A DNA stretch of 64,000 bases from Cynocephalus volans (lineage: Eukaryota; Chordata; Mammalia; Dermoptera; Cynocephalidae), in the NCBI RefSeq assembly GCF_027409185.1, contig NC_084463.1, positions 44,742,407-44,806,406 of the forward strand. Direction: 5' to 3'. Made by a program: the position numbers and the translations under genes. Positions within the stretch are counted from its first letter, which is position 1. Every line of letters begins with the position of its first letter. Shown here piece after piece: positions 21,751 to 35,699 of the stretch. The notes beneath the pieces were generated by a model. That model made no database searches. It was given only the letters and a program-made list of their open reading frames with translations, and was not told where the DNA came from.

Positions 21751-24640
21751 ACAACGCTGTGGAAGCAAAGGTAAATGATCTAAAAAGAGGTTTAGATGGT
21801 TTCTTGCCAGTTTGAGCCTAATCTATGAGTTTTACAGTTTTATTTTCTAGTACTCTTTTAAAAGTTATTTTTAAACTTAAATAATTAAATTATCAGTGAG
21901 GTGATCCATGCTCCCTCCAGTAGCATTTCCGAATTTACTATAGTGTCTTAGTGTAGTACTCACGTGACATGAATTCTTGATATATAATGACAAGTTCATC
22001 CCTGTGTGTTCAGTTAGTGACAGCAGAAAGAAAGAAAGAAAAACACAAGGCTATGTTGCTCTGTAGGAGGCTGTAAAAGTAATTAAGGCAGGACCTAATA
22101 TGTTCTGTGCCCAACAGGCTACTTGTTTAGTGGGGCAGCATTAAGTGTTTGACAATCACGTAGACTCAGCAACTGAGTCTGACTCAGAGTGGGACTAGAG
22201 AACATGTATTGCATCTGACATCTTTTGTCCTAAATCCTCTGTTACAATGTGGGCATTGGAGAGGCACAGAATGATTTGAGAGAAACCAATCAGAAACTTA
22301 AAACACTATGATTATTTCATTTATAGCTAAATCAGAACTATTTTCAACCCTGAAGAAAGATGAAATATTATTTACAGAACAATGAGATTATTAGTTCCAA
22401 ACTCAAATGGCTACAAGGGTCAGAGGGAACATAAACATGGGCCAAACTGGCAGTAATACAGCTGCTGGCAATGCAGCCTGTGGCAGCTGCAAACAGAAGA
22501 GTAGGCCAGACCACAGAAGGCCAAACACACCTACAACAATCTCTCTTAAGCTGTGCACAAACATAGGAAAAATATCTCGGTCTCTCTTCTCCTGCACTGG
22601 CTGAGTCTGTTACTTCTGTACTTGTCAGAGTGGTGGCTCTGTATGTTTTTTAATAGACCTCAAAAACATCTGCTTCTATCCAGCTGTTCTTACATTGGCT
22701 TTCTCACGTATGTGCAGTAGAACCCTGAAAACAGAGCAGGAACTTTGGATAGAAAACTACAAGCCAATCCTTTAACAAGGATTCCTGGCAGGAAACCCAC
22801 AAAAAGGGAAACTAAAAAAAAATCCAGACATGATGGTTGGCTGTTATAAAACATCAGATCTCCCTAATGCATTCTAAATAAACCAACTGAAATAAGTGTT
22901 AGAAGTAACGCTGTTGTAAAACATTCAAGGCATAATGTTTCTTTCTGTTCTTCCATTTCCACAGTTTCTGGGGAAAGGAGACCCAGTGAGTTAATGCTGG
23001 GTCACTGTACACAGGATGGACACTTGTTGACTTTGAACCTCTAGTTAGCACAAGTCGGCTGATGTTTACAAAATTCTTTGCACTGAAGGATATTTTGCAT
23101 GTCTGTAACTTCTGTCAACACTTGTTTTTATTGATTTCTGATGGTCTTTCAACTGACTTTTTGTGTAACTGGGCAGATCATCTTTGTGGTAGATTATTCT
23201 GCATCCTGGTGGCAAAATCCTGAATTCTTAGTGATTGTTACAAACTTATTTAAAGCTGTCTGATAAAGTGAAAGATTGTGTATTTCTATAAAAATATTTA
23301 CAATCAAAATGCTTTAAGTTAAAAACAAAGTGTTGATACAGCTTTACCAAGCGTGCTTCCAAAAGACCTCCACCTATAGCATATGTGTCTTTATAGAGTT
23401 CGTTTTCACAGTTTCTTTAATTTTTTTTCTAAATTGTTACTAAGCACAATGCATAGAAATATAGGCACACAGAAACATTCCAAAATATTAAAACAACATT
23501 AGCCTTATGAGGTGCTGTGAAGTCAAAGATTATCTCAAGTCATTCTGTTTCGTTTAGGTCTTTTTTTTTTTCTCTCTCTCTGTCCTATTTCATGATTACC
23601 TCTGTTTTTCTCTCTCTTAGCTTCTTCCCATCCCCTTTCTCTGTTTCTTTTTCTTTTTTAAAAAACACACTGTTTCTAACTGACAAGTGCATCATTACCC
23701 ACAGATTGTATAAAACACAAGGATGCTGGGAGCCAGAGCCGCCCCCATTTCTCCATGCCCATGAGCTCTGTGGATAAAGGCAGCCCTGTTCCTCCAAAAC
23801 ACAGGGATCATTCAAAAGAGCAGATATGAACTGGAAATACTCAGGCAGTATTTTTTTGAGCTGTGTTGACCAAAAGATACATTACTTAATGTCACCTTGA
23901 GTGTCCAGGCTCATTTTAGACCTTAAGTATTTAGGTGTTTTATGAAAAGTCTCTGATATTTGTAGAACTGTAGAATTTTGAGCTTTAAAAAATCTGCAAG
24001 TTTTTATATGCTATTAAAAATTATTTGTATTTTATTACATTTTATAAAGGTATTTTCATTATCTATTTTCTTTATCCATAAAAAGTACTAAAATTCCTAC
24101 TATCTTAACAATATTCTATCTTATATTTACTTTAAAATACTACCAGGGTAATTGGAGTTATAGTTTAAAATAAAAGGCAAATTAACAAGAATTGCTGACG
24201 ACTTGTGATGGTAATTTATGATGGATCTTAATATATGATTATCTCTGCTTTGTTAATATTTAAAAATTTTGTAATAACATAAAAATATGGGAGTTTTCAC
24301 ATAATGCGCATTAGCCACTTGGCATAATGAAAAAAGGCAAACATCTCACACATTGTAGTGATTAATTTTGAGGTGCGGTATTTGATTTGGATGTCACAGA
24401 TCATTGTGAATGAATGACCACAGTGCCCCTGTAGAATGGGGAATAGACTCTTCTAATAGTACATGTAGGTATAGACAGGGTGCCATCAATAAACTTTATG
24501 TTAGATTACTTCTTTGAGTCATATTTAATAAAGAATACTCTTTATTACTCACAACAGTGTTCTGTAAATAACTATCTTTGGCTTTACTTTTCTGGCCTGG
24601 TGAAATTAATCATTAGATCCTTGCCAATTCAACCCCCTTA
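21750..24640. other. No gene recognised; AT-rich, apparently mostly unique sequence
   Basis: No coding or RNA gene can be supported. A short AAAG repeat lies at about 22,025-22,043 and a T/C-rich tract at about 23,560-23,660. Much of it reads like ordinary intergenic or UTR-like DNA with several AATAAA words. Open frames under 90 codons lack domains. Confidence 0.5.
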
Positions 24641-24959
24641 CGACATTCTGGGGTTTTTGTTTTGTTTTGCTTTGCTTTGCATATGTTATGAATATTCACA
24701 AGGTACAAAGCAAATTGTCACCACTCATGCCTAAGATGTAATGGCCAGATCCATACTGACAGCATGCCCATTACCACAAATGGTAATTATACCCTGTGTC
24801 TCCCGCTCATTTATCCCCCCAGTTATCCCCAACCTCCCTCCCCACCTCTCTTCCTCACTCCACTTTGTGTCCCTAGGTATGTTCTCTCCCTCTGCAAATC
24901 CGATGCACCACTGTGGTCTTTCCTTCCTTCCTTCTCTTAGCTCCCCCTTATGAGTGAGC

Positions 24960-27900
24960 ACACAAAATATTTATCCCACTGTGCTTTGCTTAATTCACTC
25001 AACATAAGTTTCTCCAGGCTCATCCATGTTGTTGCAAATGGGAGAATTTCATTCTTTTTTATGGCAGAATAGTATTCCATGGTTTATATATATGACATTT
25101 TCCTTATCCAATTGTCCATTGATGTACATTTAGGTTGGTTCCATGTCTTGGCTATTGTGAACAGAGCTGCAATGAACATGGGAGTGCAGGTATCCCTTCA
25201 ACATGATGATTTCCATTCCTTTGGGTATCTACCCAGAAGTGGGATTGCTGGATTGTAGGGAAGATCTATTTGTAGTTGTTTGAGAAACCTCCATACTGTT
25301 TTCCGTAGTGGTTGTACTAATTTTGCAATCCCACCAACAGTGTAGGACTATTCCCTTCTCTGCATATCCTCGCCAGAATTTTTTATTCTCTGTATTCTTG
25401 ATTATAGCCAGTCTAACTGGGTTGAGATGATATCTCAATGTGGTTTTAATTTGCATTTCACTGATGACTACTGTTGCAGAGCATTTTCTCATGTACCTGT
25501 TGGCCATTTGTATATCTTCCATTGAAAAAAGTCTATTCAGCTCCTTTACCCATTTTTAATTGGGTTATTTGTTTTTCTACTGTGTTTTATTGCTTGAGTT
25601 CCTTGTACATTATGGATATTAATCTCTTTTCAGATGCATAGTTAGCAAAAATTTTCTCTCACTCTGTAGGTTGTCATTTCACTCTGTTGATTGTTTCCTT
25701 TGCTGTGCAGAAGCTTTTTAGTTTGCAATAGTTCCATTTGTTTACTTTTTCTTTTGTTGCTTCTGCTTTCAAGCTCATGTTCATAAAGTCTGTGCCCAGA
25801 CCTGGTTCCCGAAGTGTTTCACCTATATTTTCCCTTAGTAGTTTTACAGTTTAGGTCTTATTCTTATCTTTAATCCATTCGGAGTTGATTTTGGTATACA
25901 GTGAGAGGTGCATGTCTAGTTTCATTCTTCTGCATATAAATATCCATTTTTCTCAGCACCACTTATTAAAGAGGCAGTCTTTTCCCCAATGTAGGTTTTT
26001 GTTGCCTACATCAAATATCAGATGGCTGTAAGCCTGAAGGATGATTTCTGGGATCTGTATTCTGCTCCACTAGTCTGAGTGTCTATTTTTATGCCAGTAC
26101 CATGCTATTTTGGTTACTATAGCTTTGTAGTATAATTTGAAGTCAGGTAATGCTATGCATCTGGCTTTATTATTATTATTATTATTAATTTTGCTAAGGT
26201 TGCTTTGGCTATTTGGGGTCCTCTGTTGTTCCATATGAATGTTGAGATTGTTTTTTCTATTTCTGTGAAGAATATCATTGGTATTTTGTTGGGGATTACA
26301 TTGAATCTGGAGATTGCTTTGGGTAGTATAGACATTTTCACAATATTGACTCTTCCAATCCAAGAGCATGGAATATCTATCTTTTTGTGTCTTCTTTAAT
26401 TTCCTTCAATAGTGGTTTGTAGTTCTCATTGTAGAGATCTTTCATTTTCTTGGTTAAATTAATTCCTAGGTATTATACTTTTTTTGACTGTTGTAAATGG
26501 GCTTACTTTCTTGATTTCTTTTTCAGTTAGCTCATTATTGGAGAATATAAATGCAACTGATTTGGGGGCATTTATTTTGTATCCTGCGATGTTACTGAAA
26601 TCATTAACCAGCTCTAGGAGTTTTTTGATAGAGTCCTTAGGTTTTTCTCTGCATAGTATCATGTCATTTGCAAATAGAGACAGTTTGACTTCATCTTTTC
26701 CAATCTGGATGCCCTTTATTTCTTTCTCTTGCCTGATTGCTGTATCTAGTAGCTCCAGTACTATGTTAAATAGAAGTGGTGAGAGTGGGCATTCCTTGTC
26801 TTGCTCCTGTTCTTTAGGGAAAAGCCTTCAGTTTTTCCCCATTTAGAATGATACTGGTGGTGGGCTTGTCATAGATGGCTTTTAATGTGTGTAGATACTT
26901 TCCTTCTATACCTAATTTTTTGAGTGTCTTTAACATGAACGGATGTTGAATTTTGTCAAATGTTTTTTCAGCATCTATTGAAGTAATCGTATGGTTTTTG
27001 TCCTTGAGTTTATTGATGTGATGTATCACATTTATTGACTTTCATATGATGAACTATCCTTACATCCCTGAGATGAATCCAACTTGATCATGATGTGTAA
27101 TTTTTTTTTTTTTTGATGTATTGCTGTAATCTGATTGCTAGTATTTTGTTGAGGATTTTTCCAATCAGAGTTACATTGCCTTCATAGAATAAAATTGGGA
27201 GAATTGCTTCTGTTTCAATTTTTAGGAATAGTTTGAGGAGAATTGGTATTAACTCCTGATCACCACTTCAATCTCATTGCTTGTTATTGGTCTATTCAGG
27301 TTTTCTATCTCTTCTTGGTTTGGCCTGGGTAGTTTCTGTGTGTCCAGAAACTTATAACTTCCAGTTTCTCATATTTGTTGTCATACAGTTGTTTATAATA
27401 GTCTGTAATGATTCTTCATATTTCTGTGGTATTGGTTGTAATGTCTCCCTTTTCATTTCTGATTTTTGTTATTTGGGACTTTTCTCTTCTTTTTTTTTTT
27501 TATTAACCAGAGTAATAGTTTGCCTATTTTATTTATCTTCTCAAAAAGCCAACTTTTTGTTTCATTGATCTTTTCTACCATTTTTTGGGTCTCTGTTTTA
27601 TTTAGTTCTGCTCTGATCTTAATTATTTCCACCTACTACCTTTAGGTTTGGATTGTTGTTGTTTTTCAAATTCTTTGAGGTGTAGTGTATTGTCTTTTAT
27701 TTGAAGTCTTTTCATTCTTTTGATGTAAGCATTTATAACAATGAATTTCCATATTACTACTGCCTTTGCAGCATCCCATAGGTTTGAGTCTTTATTTTCA
27801 TTAGTTTAAAAAATTTTTTTATTCATGTTTAATTTCTTCTTGGACTCATAGGATGTTTAGGAGCCTATTGTTTAGTGTCCATGTATTTGTTTAATTTCCA

Positions 27901-28600
27901 GGGTTTTGCTCATTGCTGATTTCCAGCTTTAGTCCATTGTGGTCTAAAAAGACACTTAGAATGATTTCAGTTTTCTTAAATTTTCTGAGATGAGGTTTAT
28001 CAGCTAATATGTGGTCTATCTCGTAGAAAGTTCCATGTGCTGATGAAAAGAAAGTATATTCTTTAGTTGTTGGGTGAAATGTTCTGTACATATCTACCAG
28101 GTCCAATTGGTTTAAGGTGTGGTTTATATCCTGTGTCTCTTTGTTAATCTGTTGCCTGGTAGATCTGTCCCATACTGAGAGAGAGGCATTCAGTTCACCC
28201 AGTATTAATGTATTAGGGCCTATTTCTTTCTTTAGGTCTAAGAATGTTTGTTTTATATATCTGGGTGCTCCAGTACTGGGTGCATACATATTTATGATCG
28301 TTATGTCTTCTAGCTGGATAGGTCCTTTTATCATTATATAGTGGCCTTCTTTGTCTCTTTTTATGTTTTTTGGTTTAAAATCTGTTTTGTCTGATATAAG
28401 AATAGCTACTCCTGCTCATTTTTTGTTTCCATTTGCATGGTATATCTTTTTCTATCCCTTCACTTTTAGTCTGTGAGGTGGGTCTCTTGAAGATAGCATA
28501 TAGTTGGGTCTGTTTTTAATCCAATAAGTCAATCTGTGCCTTTCAAATAGGGAGTTCGATCCATTCACATTTAGGGTAGTTATTGACAGGTCTTGTTAAT
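24960..28600 (-). pseudogene. L1 ORF2 (endonuclease-reverse transcriptase) remnant
   Basis: ORF2p nicks target DNA and reverse-transcribes L1 RNA. The minus-strand endonuclease part appears at 28,334-27,891 (ITIINMYAPSTGAPRYIKQT, LGELNASLSVWDRSTRQQIN). The RT region at 27,029-26,814 includes [20 protein letters not shown], and 26,662-26,459 continues the same domain. The C-terminal region reaches about 25.2 kb (VVISEMQIKTTLRYHLNPVR). Frames change several times between these blocks, so no functional polymerase remains. Confidence 0.82.
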
Positions 28601-28639
28601 TCCTGTCATTGAATTGCTTTTTGTTTAGAACTTTTAAGT

Positions 28640-29550
28640 ATCTTTTTGTCACTACTTCCCCTTTTATTTCTTTTCTTCAATGTTTGTTGGAAATTTGAGG
28701 TGGCCTGATTTAACTTCTTACTCTTTCTCACTGGCATTTTTGTTTTAATGGCAAGTTTTGCTCTTTCTTGTGTATCCATGATAGTGATCATCACTATTTA
28801 TATTCCAGATGAAGGACTCCCTTGAGAATTTCTTGCAGGGTTGGTCATGTGGTGGTGAACTCCCACAATTTCATTTGGGAAATACACTATTTCTCCCTCA
28901 TTTCTGAATGAGAGACTTGCTAGGTAAAGAATTTTTGGCCTGCATTTTTTTTATTTTAGTGTTTTGAATATATCATTGCACTTTCTTCTGGCCTGTAGAG
29001 TTTCCATTGAGAAGTCTGCTGTTAGTCTGATGGGGGTTCCCTTATATGTGACTAACACTTTTCTCTTGCTGCTTTTAGAATTCTTTCTTTGTCTTTGATC
29101 TTTGCAAATTTGAGTGTATGGTATCTTGGAGAGGATTATTTGGATTGAATCTGTTTGGGGACCTCTGAGCCTCCTGGATCTGAAGGTCTGCATCTCTCCC
29201 TACACCTGGGAAGTTTTCAATTATTATTTCCTTGAATAGATTTTGAATATCTTTTCCTTTCTTCTCCCCTTCTGCAGTACCCACGGTTTGGATGATAGAG
29301 TACTTGAGGTTGTCTGCTGTCTCTCTTAGATTTTCTTCATCATTTAAAATTATTTTTTCCCTTTTTTGTCTGCGTTGTTTATTTCAAAAAGACCATCTTT
29401 GAGATCTGAAATTCTTTCTTCTGCTTGCTCTAGTCTGCTGCTCAAACTCTCTGTTGTGTTTTTTATTTCACTGAGTGAATCTTTCATTTCTAGGAGTTCT
29501 GCTATACTCTTTTTTAAGGTAATAATCTCTTTGTAAATTTCTTCCTTCAT
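28640..29550 (-). pseudogene. L1 ORF1 (RNA-binding chaperone) remnant
   Basis: ORF1p is the trimeric RNA-binding protein of the L1 particle. The coiled coil is seen at 29,550-29,350 (SLSSRLEQAEERISDLKDGL), the RRM-like region at 29,284-29,075 (LFKEIIIENFPGVGRD), and the C-terminal domain at 29,193-28,951 (VTYKGTPIRLTADFSMETLQ). These lie in different frames, so the gene is broken by frameshifts and stops. It belongs to the antisense L1 at 24.64-30.48 kb. Confidence 0.8.
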
Positions 29551-30004
29551 ATTTTAGATATTTTTTTTATTTCCATGTATTCTCTAATTAAGTCTTCTTT
29601 TATTTCTTTGAGCTTTCTTAAGATCATTGCTTGGAATTCCTTTTCAGACATTTCAAGTATTCTGTTCTACGGGATCTGGAATTTGAGCATTACTCTACTC
29701 CTTTGGTGGTGTTATAACTTTTTGTTTGTTTGTAATTTAGTATTTTTTGTTGATGTTTGGTCATCTGGTAGAGGAATTGCTTCTTCTGTTACTCTGGGGT
29801 TGACTATGAGAATAAAGATATCCTCCTCTATTTTCAGGCTCTACTGCTGACTCTTCTTATATCAAGGTAGTCACATGAGTAGTAGGTTTCCTGTAGAGTG
29901 GCCCTGGCTGCTGCTGTGGTGGTGAACTGTTCAAGTGGTGACAGAAGGTATGGCAGTGTCTGTATTACACCACCTTGGCTCCTGTTCCAGCTTTCCATGG
30001 ATGT

Positions 30005-30410
30005 AGACTTGAGCCCCTCATGCTCTGCAGGTCTTGGCTCACCTCAGCACCTGCTGGGCTGTGTGCACTTCCCTTCCTCCTGGGACCTTAGGCTGAGCCC
30101 TGGTGCTGTGCAGGTCTCAGCTCACATTGGTGGCTGCTGAGTTGTGTGAGCTTCCCTTCCCCCAGGGCCTTAGGCTGGGCTCCAGTGCCGCAAGGGTCTT
30201 GGTTCACCTCAGCAGCTGCTGGGCTGTAGGCATTTCCTTCCCAGGCCATAGACTGAGCCCTGGTGCCACACAGATCTCGGTTTACCTCAGTGTCTGCTGG
30301 GCTGTGGGCATTTCCTTCCCAGGCCTTAGACTGAGCCCTGGTGCCACACAGGTCTCGGTTTACCTCAGTGTCTGCTGGGCTGTGGGCACTCCCTTCTCCT
30401 CTGTAGCCTC
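30005..30410 (-). repeat. Tandem 78-84 bp monomers of an L1 5' UTR
   Basis: Five consecutive units share CACCTCAGCACCTGCTGGGC-like and GAGCCCTGGTGCCACACAGG-like blocks. Unit starts fall at about 30,042, 30,123, 30,207, 30,285 and 30,363, the last two intervals being exactly 78 bp. The position upstream of ORF1 and the GC-rich composition fit promoter monomers like those of other mammalian L1 lineages. Confidence 0.75.
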
Positions 30411-30539
30411 TATAGATGTAACATGTTCACGTTACATCTGTGTTCTTGCCTTCTCCCCTACCTTTGATATTCATTGAAATGGACAAGAAATAGGGTTGGT
30501 TTTCAGAATCTGTGACTTGGTTTCTGAAAGTCAGAGACA

Positions 30540-33290
30540 ACCTTACTAATTTTTGCCATGTTTATTTTTGAGACCCTTTATTGGATATAATTAATGTAAC
30601 ATAATGATCACACATTTTAATTCCAAACTTTTAAAATTATTTGCAGAGTGTGGAAACATAAGCACAATCTAACTTTAGAAAGTTTTTGTCACTCACCACC
30701 CAAGCCCTAGACAATTATTAATCTATTTTCTGTTTCCGTAGATGAATCTTTATGAAAACTTCTTATCAACAAAATAATAAATTTTATTTTCTCCTTGGTC
30801 TGGTTTCTTTCATTTAGCTTAATGTTTAATGAGTGTCTTTTCTATTGTACTGTTTCCTTTCTCTAAGTGATGGACATTTGGGTTGTATCCACATTGGGCT
30901 ACTGTCAAATAGTGGTGCTGTGAGCATTCACATACTAGTTTTTGTGTGGTCATAGATTTTCGTTTCTTTTGGGTGCATACATAGGAGCAAAATTTCTGAG
31001 TCGTAAAATGATTTTTAAGTGTAATATTCTTAGGAATTGCTAAATTGCTTTTGAAAGAGTCTATTACTCTACATTTTAATTTGCAATATATTTGAGTTTT
31101 ATTTTCTCTGTATCTTTGCCCACACTTGCCACTGCCTCTGTGTTATACCTATTATTTTGATTTGCATTTCTCTCATAACTGATGATATTGAAGATATTTT
31201 CAAATGCTTATTGGAAATTCGTGTATCTTCTTGGTAAAAACGTCTACTCAAATCTTTTTGCCCATTTTTATAAACTGGTTAACTATCTTTTTATTATTGA
31301 CTTGGAGTTCTTTATATATTCAGCACGCTAGAACCTAATAAGAAAAAGAATTTGAAATGTTTTCTCCCATTTGGTGACTTGTCTTATTATGTTCTTCATG
31401 GTGTGCTTTGAATAACAACAGTTTTTAAATTTTAGGAAATGCAGTTTATTAATTTGTTTTTTTCATTTCTTGATTGTGCTATTGGTGTAACACCTAAGAA
31501 ATCATGGCTTAATTCACAGTAACAACAATTTACTCCAATATTTCTCTAAGAATTTTATAGTTTTATCTCTTACATTTAGGTATACTTTACAATTTTCCAT
31601 TGATTTTTTAAATATGACATGTTAGGCTTTCGACTTTATTCTTTGAATGTGGATATCCAATAATCTCAGCATATTTTGTTGGAAAGATTGTTCTTACATC
31701 ATTGAAATTTATTTACACCTTTGTCAAAATCAACTTGCCATAAATGAAAGTATTTCTTACTGGACCTTCATTTCTATTCCATTGAGCTGCATGGACCTAT
31801 CCCTATCCTAATACCACACTGTCGTGGTTAGTGTAAATGTGTGGTAAGTTTGTTATCTGGAAATGTGAGTCATCTCCCTTTGTTTTTCTCTTTCAAGGTT
31901 GTTTTGGGTGTTCAGTTTCCCTTGCATTTTTATATAAATTTCAGGGTGAGCTTCTCAATTTCTGCAACAAAGACAACTGGAAGTTTGAAGGGATTACATT
32001 TAATTTTTAGATCAAGTTGTAGAGTATTGCCAACTTGTAAACTATTAATAATATTAAGCATTGTTGTCCTTGAACATTAGATAGATGTCTTTCTATTTAT
32101 TCAGTTCCTTTTTATTATTTAACAAAGTTTAGTGTATGTGTGTAAAGGACTTGCATTGATTTTTAAAATTTACCTCTTAAATATTTCTATTTGATACTAT
32201 TATGAATAGAATTGTTTTCTTAATTTCCTTTTTAGATTGCTTGTTGCAGGAGTGGGGGAAGGAATGGGTAAAGGGTCATGAAAATCAACTACAATGTATA
32301 TTGAGAAATTAAAATAAAAAATAAATAGATTTCTTGTTTCTGGTATATACATATACAATTGAATTTTGTATCTTAGCCTTGTATCCTGTGACCTTGGCCA
32401 AGTAATTTATTGGTTCTTGTGGGTTTTGGTAAGTTCTTTAAAATCATTTATATTCAATTTTATTTCATCTGCAACAAAAGACAATTCTACTTATTTTCCA
32501 ATATGAAGTGTTTTGTTTATTTTTCCTATGTAATCTCTTTGCATGATAACTCCAGTTTCATGAGGAATAGAGCTGTACAGTGGACATACTTGTCTTTTTT
32601 CTAAATGTCAAGATACAGTGCCTAGTATTTTACCACTATATTGTTAGCTGTAGATTTTTCATTGACTCTCTTTAGCAGGTCAAGGAAGTTTTCTTGCACT
32701 TCTAGTTTTCAGGGAGCTTAATCATCAACAGGTATTAGAAGTGCCAAGTGCTCTTCTGTAACTATTAAAAGTATCATTGTCTTGTTATTTAATCTATTAG
32801 TTTTGTGGTTTGCATTGATTGATTTTTGGATGTTAACATTGTATTTGTGAAATAATTCCATTTGGTCATGGTGTACAATCATTTACATTTGTTTCTGGGT
32901 TTAATTTACCAAAATTTTTGTAAGAATTTCTGTATGTATATTCATCAGGGATATCCATCCATAGTCATCTTTACTTGTGATGCCTTTGACTGGATTTAGT
33001 TTTATGGTAATACTGGCCTTATAGAGTGAATTGGAAAGGGTTCCCAATAGTGCTCTTCTATATCCTCAAAAGGTTTGTGAAAAGTTGTCATTAATTCTTT
33101 ACTGCATTTTTAGTAAACTTTATCAGGTAAGCCATGTGGAGGATTTTTAATTAATTTAATTTCTTTGCTTGTTATATTTATATTCATGTGTTCTATATTT
33201 TCCAGTGTTTACTTTGCAAATTTGTGCCTATAAAGGTATTTATTTCTAGTATGTAGTAAGTAGTTCATGTTTTGGGATTTTCTAAGCAGT
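30540..33290 (-). mobile_element. Second L1 copy, antisense, ORF2 and 3' region
   Basis: TGGACATTTGGGTTGTATCC, TTGCCCATTTTTATAAACTG and GAATTTTGTATCTTAGCCTT are antisense L1 landmarks. An L1 3'-end-like piece (TTGCAGGAGTGGGGGAAGGA) with an A-rich tail at about 32,230-32,330 suggests a further small insertion. This copy is more diverged than the 24.6-30.5 kb element. Confidence 0.78.
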
Positions 33291-33299
33291 TGACATGGA

Positions 33300-35690
33300 A
33301 GATCCAGAAAGTTTAATGTGGAAAAATGAGGTGTTTCTGTCATTAATGAATGACCCAACATTTCCTCTGTTATAGAAGGAAGAACATGACTTTAACTGCT
33401 GTACTCAATACTCGTATTTATTGTGTGAGTCAAATGAGTTATTTATTCTAAAAGAAATTAGTGAAGTATGCCATTTGACTTCACATTTTATCAAGAAAGC
33501 ACAGTGAGACTATCTCCTCTTCATGAATATTTAAGTAGGATAAAATATTTTGATGAAAACAAATAATAAATAATACAGTGAATAATACATTGTATTAACA
33601 AATGAAAATGTAGTTAATCAGATTGGTAAATATATATTTAGTTCATTCACTGTCTTAGTCACTATTCTAAGTCATTTATACATATAGATTTAATATCTAA
33701 TAGTTTAAAATGTAGACCTCAATGATTCATGAGCAATGACACATTAACACATTTAGAATCATATTAGGTGACATTGAAAGGATCATAAAAATAAAAAGTT
33801 TTGTTATATTACACAAATGAACATAGATAATGTTAAATAAATTTCTTTAGAGAGATTGACTGATGAGGAATAATGACAAAAGGACAGCATTATTCACCAG
33901 TAAATATGGGCTAGACATTATTTCTTAATACCAGAAAAAAACTTAATTGGTATGGTTTTAGGCCTAAAAATGCCTTTAATGTCATAAAAACTGATATCAA
34001 ACAGATCACATTTTCTAGGCACTCTGAAATGACTGTACAAACTATGAATTAATGTGTAAACAACCAGTAATATTAGTCACTTACAAATTTTATGTAAAAT
34101 CCTTTTAATTAACTTCTTTTTATTTTATTATTTATTATTGGCATATTCATTCTTACAAATTGTGATACTTCTTTATGCCCTTTACCTGAGAGAGTTGAAT
34201 GGAAAATCCAAACTAACATTATTTTTAGAGAGTCAAGTAAAATTTCTAAAAATAAAGTATGGTGATTTGAGCCAGGAGACCTGAGTTCAGGTAAATAATT
34301 CTACCCTATTGGCTTAGTGCTTTATAAAAATATCAATTCTGGCTGTAAACCAGAACTGTTCACTGCAGTGGAGTATATATTTTTAGAAATTTGAATAAAA
34401 CAAAACATTATGGATTAAAAATAAATCACCCTCTACAATCTATTGTTAACAGATGGCATTTTGGGGGGAGAAGAATGTTTTAAATGGAGACATTTGCAAT
34501 ACCTCATGCAATGCTGTTGTCTGTCATGAAATATTGATGTGAAATATTTTACACATGTGTACACTAGGATATAGTGCTTATGAAAAAAATAATACTGCAA
34601 AAAGTTTTAATACTGTTTTGCCAAAAGTTTATACTTTCATTTAGGTTTAGAGGATTCTTTGGTTTAAAAGAAACCACTTGTCACACTAATAAGCCAATTT
34701 ATGATGTTTATTAAGATATAACAATAAGCAAGTAAGCAAAGAAAGCAAGATTACATAGGCATACTTTTTTTAAAAGAAGAAAAAGGATTAGACAGTGTTT
34801 TCATCACCAAATAGGGGAAACACCTACATCCAGATCCAAGCAGTGCTGGGTAGCCCTATAAACAGCGATCTGGAGTCCCAATTGGGATTGTCCTGGGCAG
34901 TGCATCCACTCTGTGGGTGAGACTTCAGAGAGAGGTTTGTGGAAATCCTGCTTATATTACCCAGCCATAGACTGATAGCATTAGTCTGCGTGCAAACATG
35001 CAGCTGTGGTTACATTATTAACACTAGATCTTTTCTTATAAGTCCTCTGGATGTTCATTGGCTCTAGGAACTGGCTAGGTACCCACAGTCCAAGGAGCTC
35101 CAGGACATAATTTCCTTCTTATCTGATGGTTACTAAGCACCAATCCCATAGGCCTGCACACAGGTTCTGAGAGTCTGGCTCACAGCCTATGCAGGGTCAT
35201 TCTTCAGTCAGAGGCCTAGCAAAGCTTACGAATCCTGAGCAAGACTATAAACCTTAATTTTCTCAACAAATACATAGAACTAAAAATACTCAAGTAGATA
35301 CAAAATTCTCTGAATTTTGATTAGGGTTAAAAGGAAGAGAAGAGTACTGCCCAGGAGCAAAATTGAATAAATAATACAGGAAAATGATCAAACTTAAAAA
35401 CTTGTGTTCCTTTCAGACACTGACTAATCACAATGATGTCAAATCCATGTGGTTTTTGTCCAACTTCCAGCAGGTCAACTGGAATAAATACATAAATAAA
35501 CTGGAGATACCCCAAATGTGGTATCTCCCAGATGTGAAAACAAATTATATATTATGATTAAGAAAGGGAAACAAGCTACCAGGCTGAATGGTCAAGAAAT
35601 TAGGTGTAATATAAATTTCAGGTATTGGACTTGTGTTGAAAATGTTTAAATAAATATATTTGAAAAATAAGAGACAATGTGAAAAGGCAA
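33300..35690. other. No gene; AT-rich intergenic sequence, possible antisense LTR near 34.7-35.25 kb
   Basis: No coding sequence or known repeat can be supported. From 34,690 to about 35,250 a T-rich start (GATGTTTATTAAGATATAAC, containing reverse-complement polyadenylation-like words) is followed by moderately GC-rich sequence, which would fit an antisense LTR. No ends or sister copy were found. Confidence 0.4.
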
Positions 35691-35699
35691 AAAAAACCT

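Larger units (their letters stand above)
24640..30480 (-). mobile_element. Nearly full-length L1, antisense, with 5'-UTR monomers
   Basis: On the minus strand the order is 5' UTR with tandem monomers (about 30,410-30,005), remaining 5' UTR (to about 29,600), ORF1 (about 29,550-28,640), ORF2 endonuclease (about 28,340-27,890), RT (27.0-26.5 kb), the C-terminal region to about 24,960, and a 3' UTR. A plus-strand T/G-rich tract at about 24,650-24,680 is the likely A-tail complement. At about 5.8 kb it approaches full length, but stops and frameshifts break both ORFs, so it is not active. It is the best-preserved L1 in the window. Confidence 0.85.

Noticed and set aside
34690-35250. Antisense LTR
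   Set aside because: Composition and T-rich start are suggestive, but I found no TG...CA ends, target-site duplication or sister copy.
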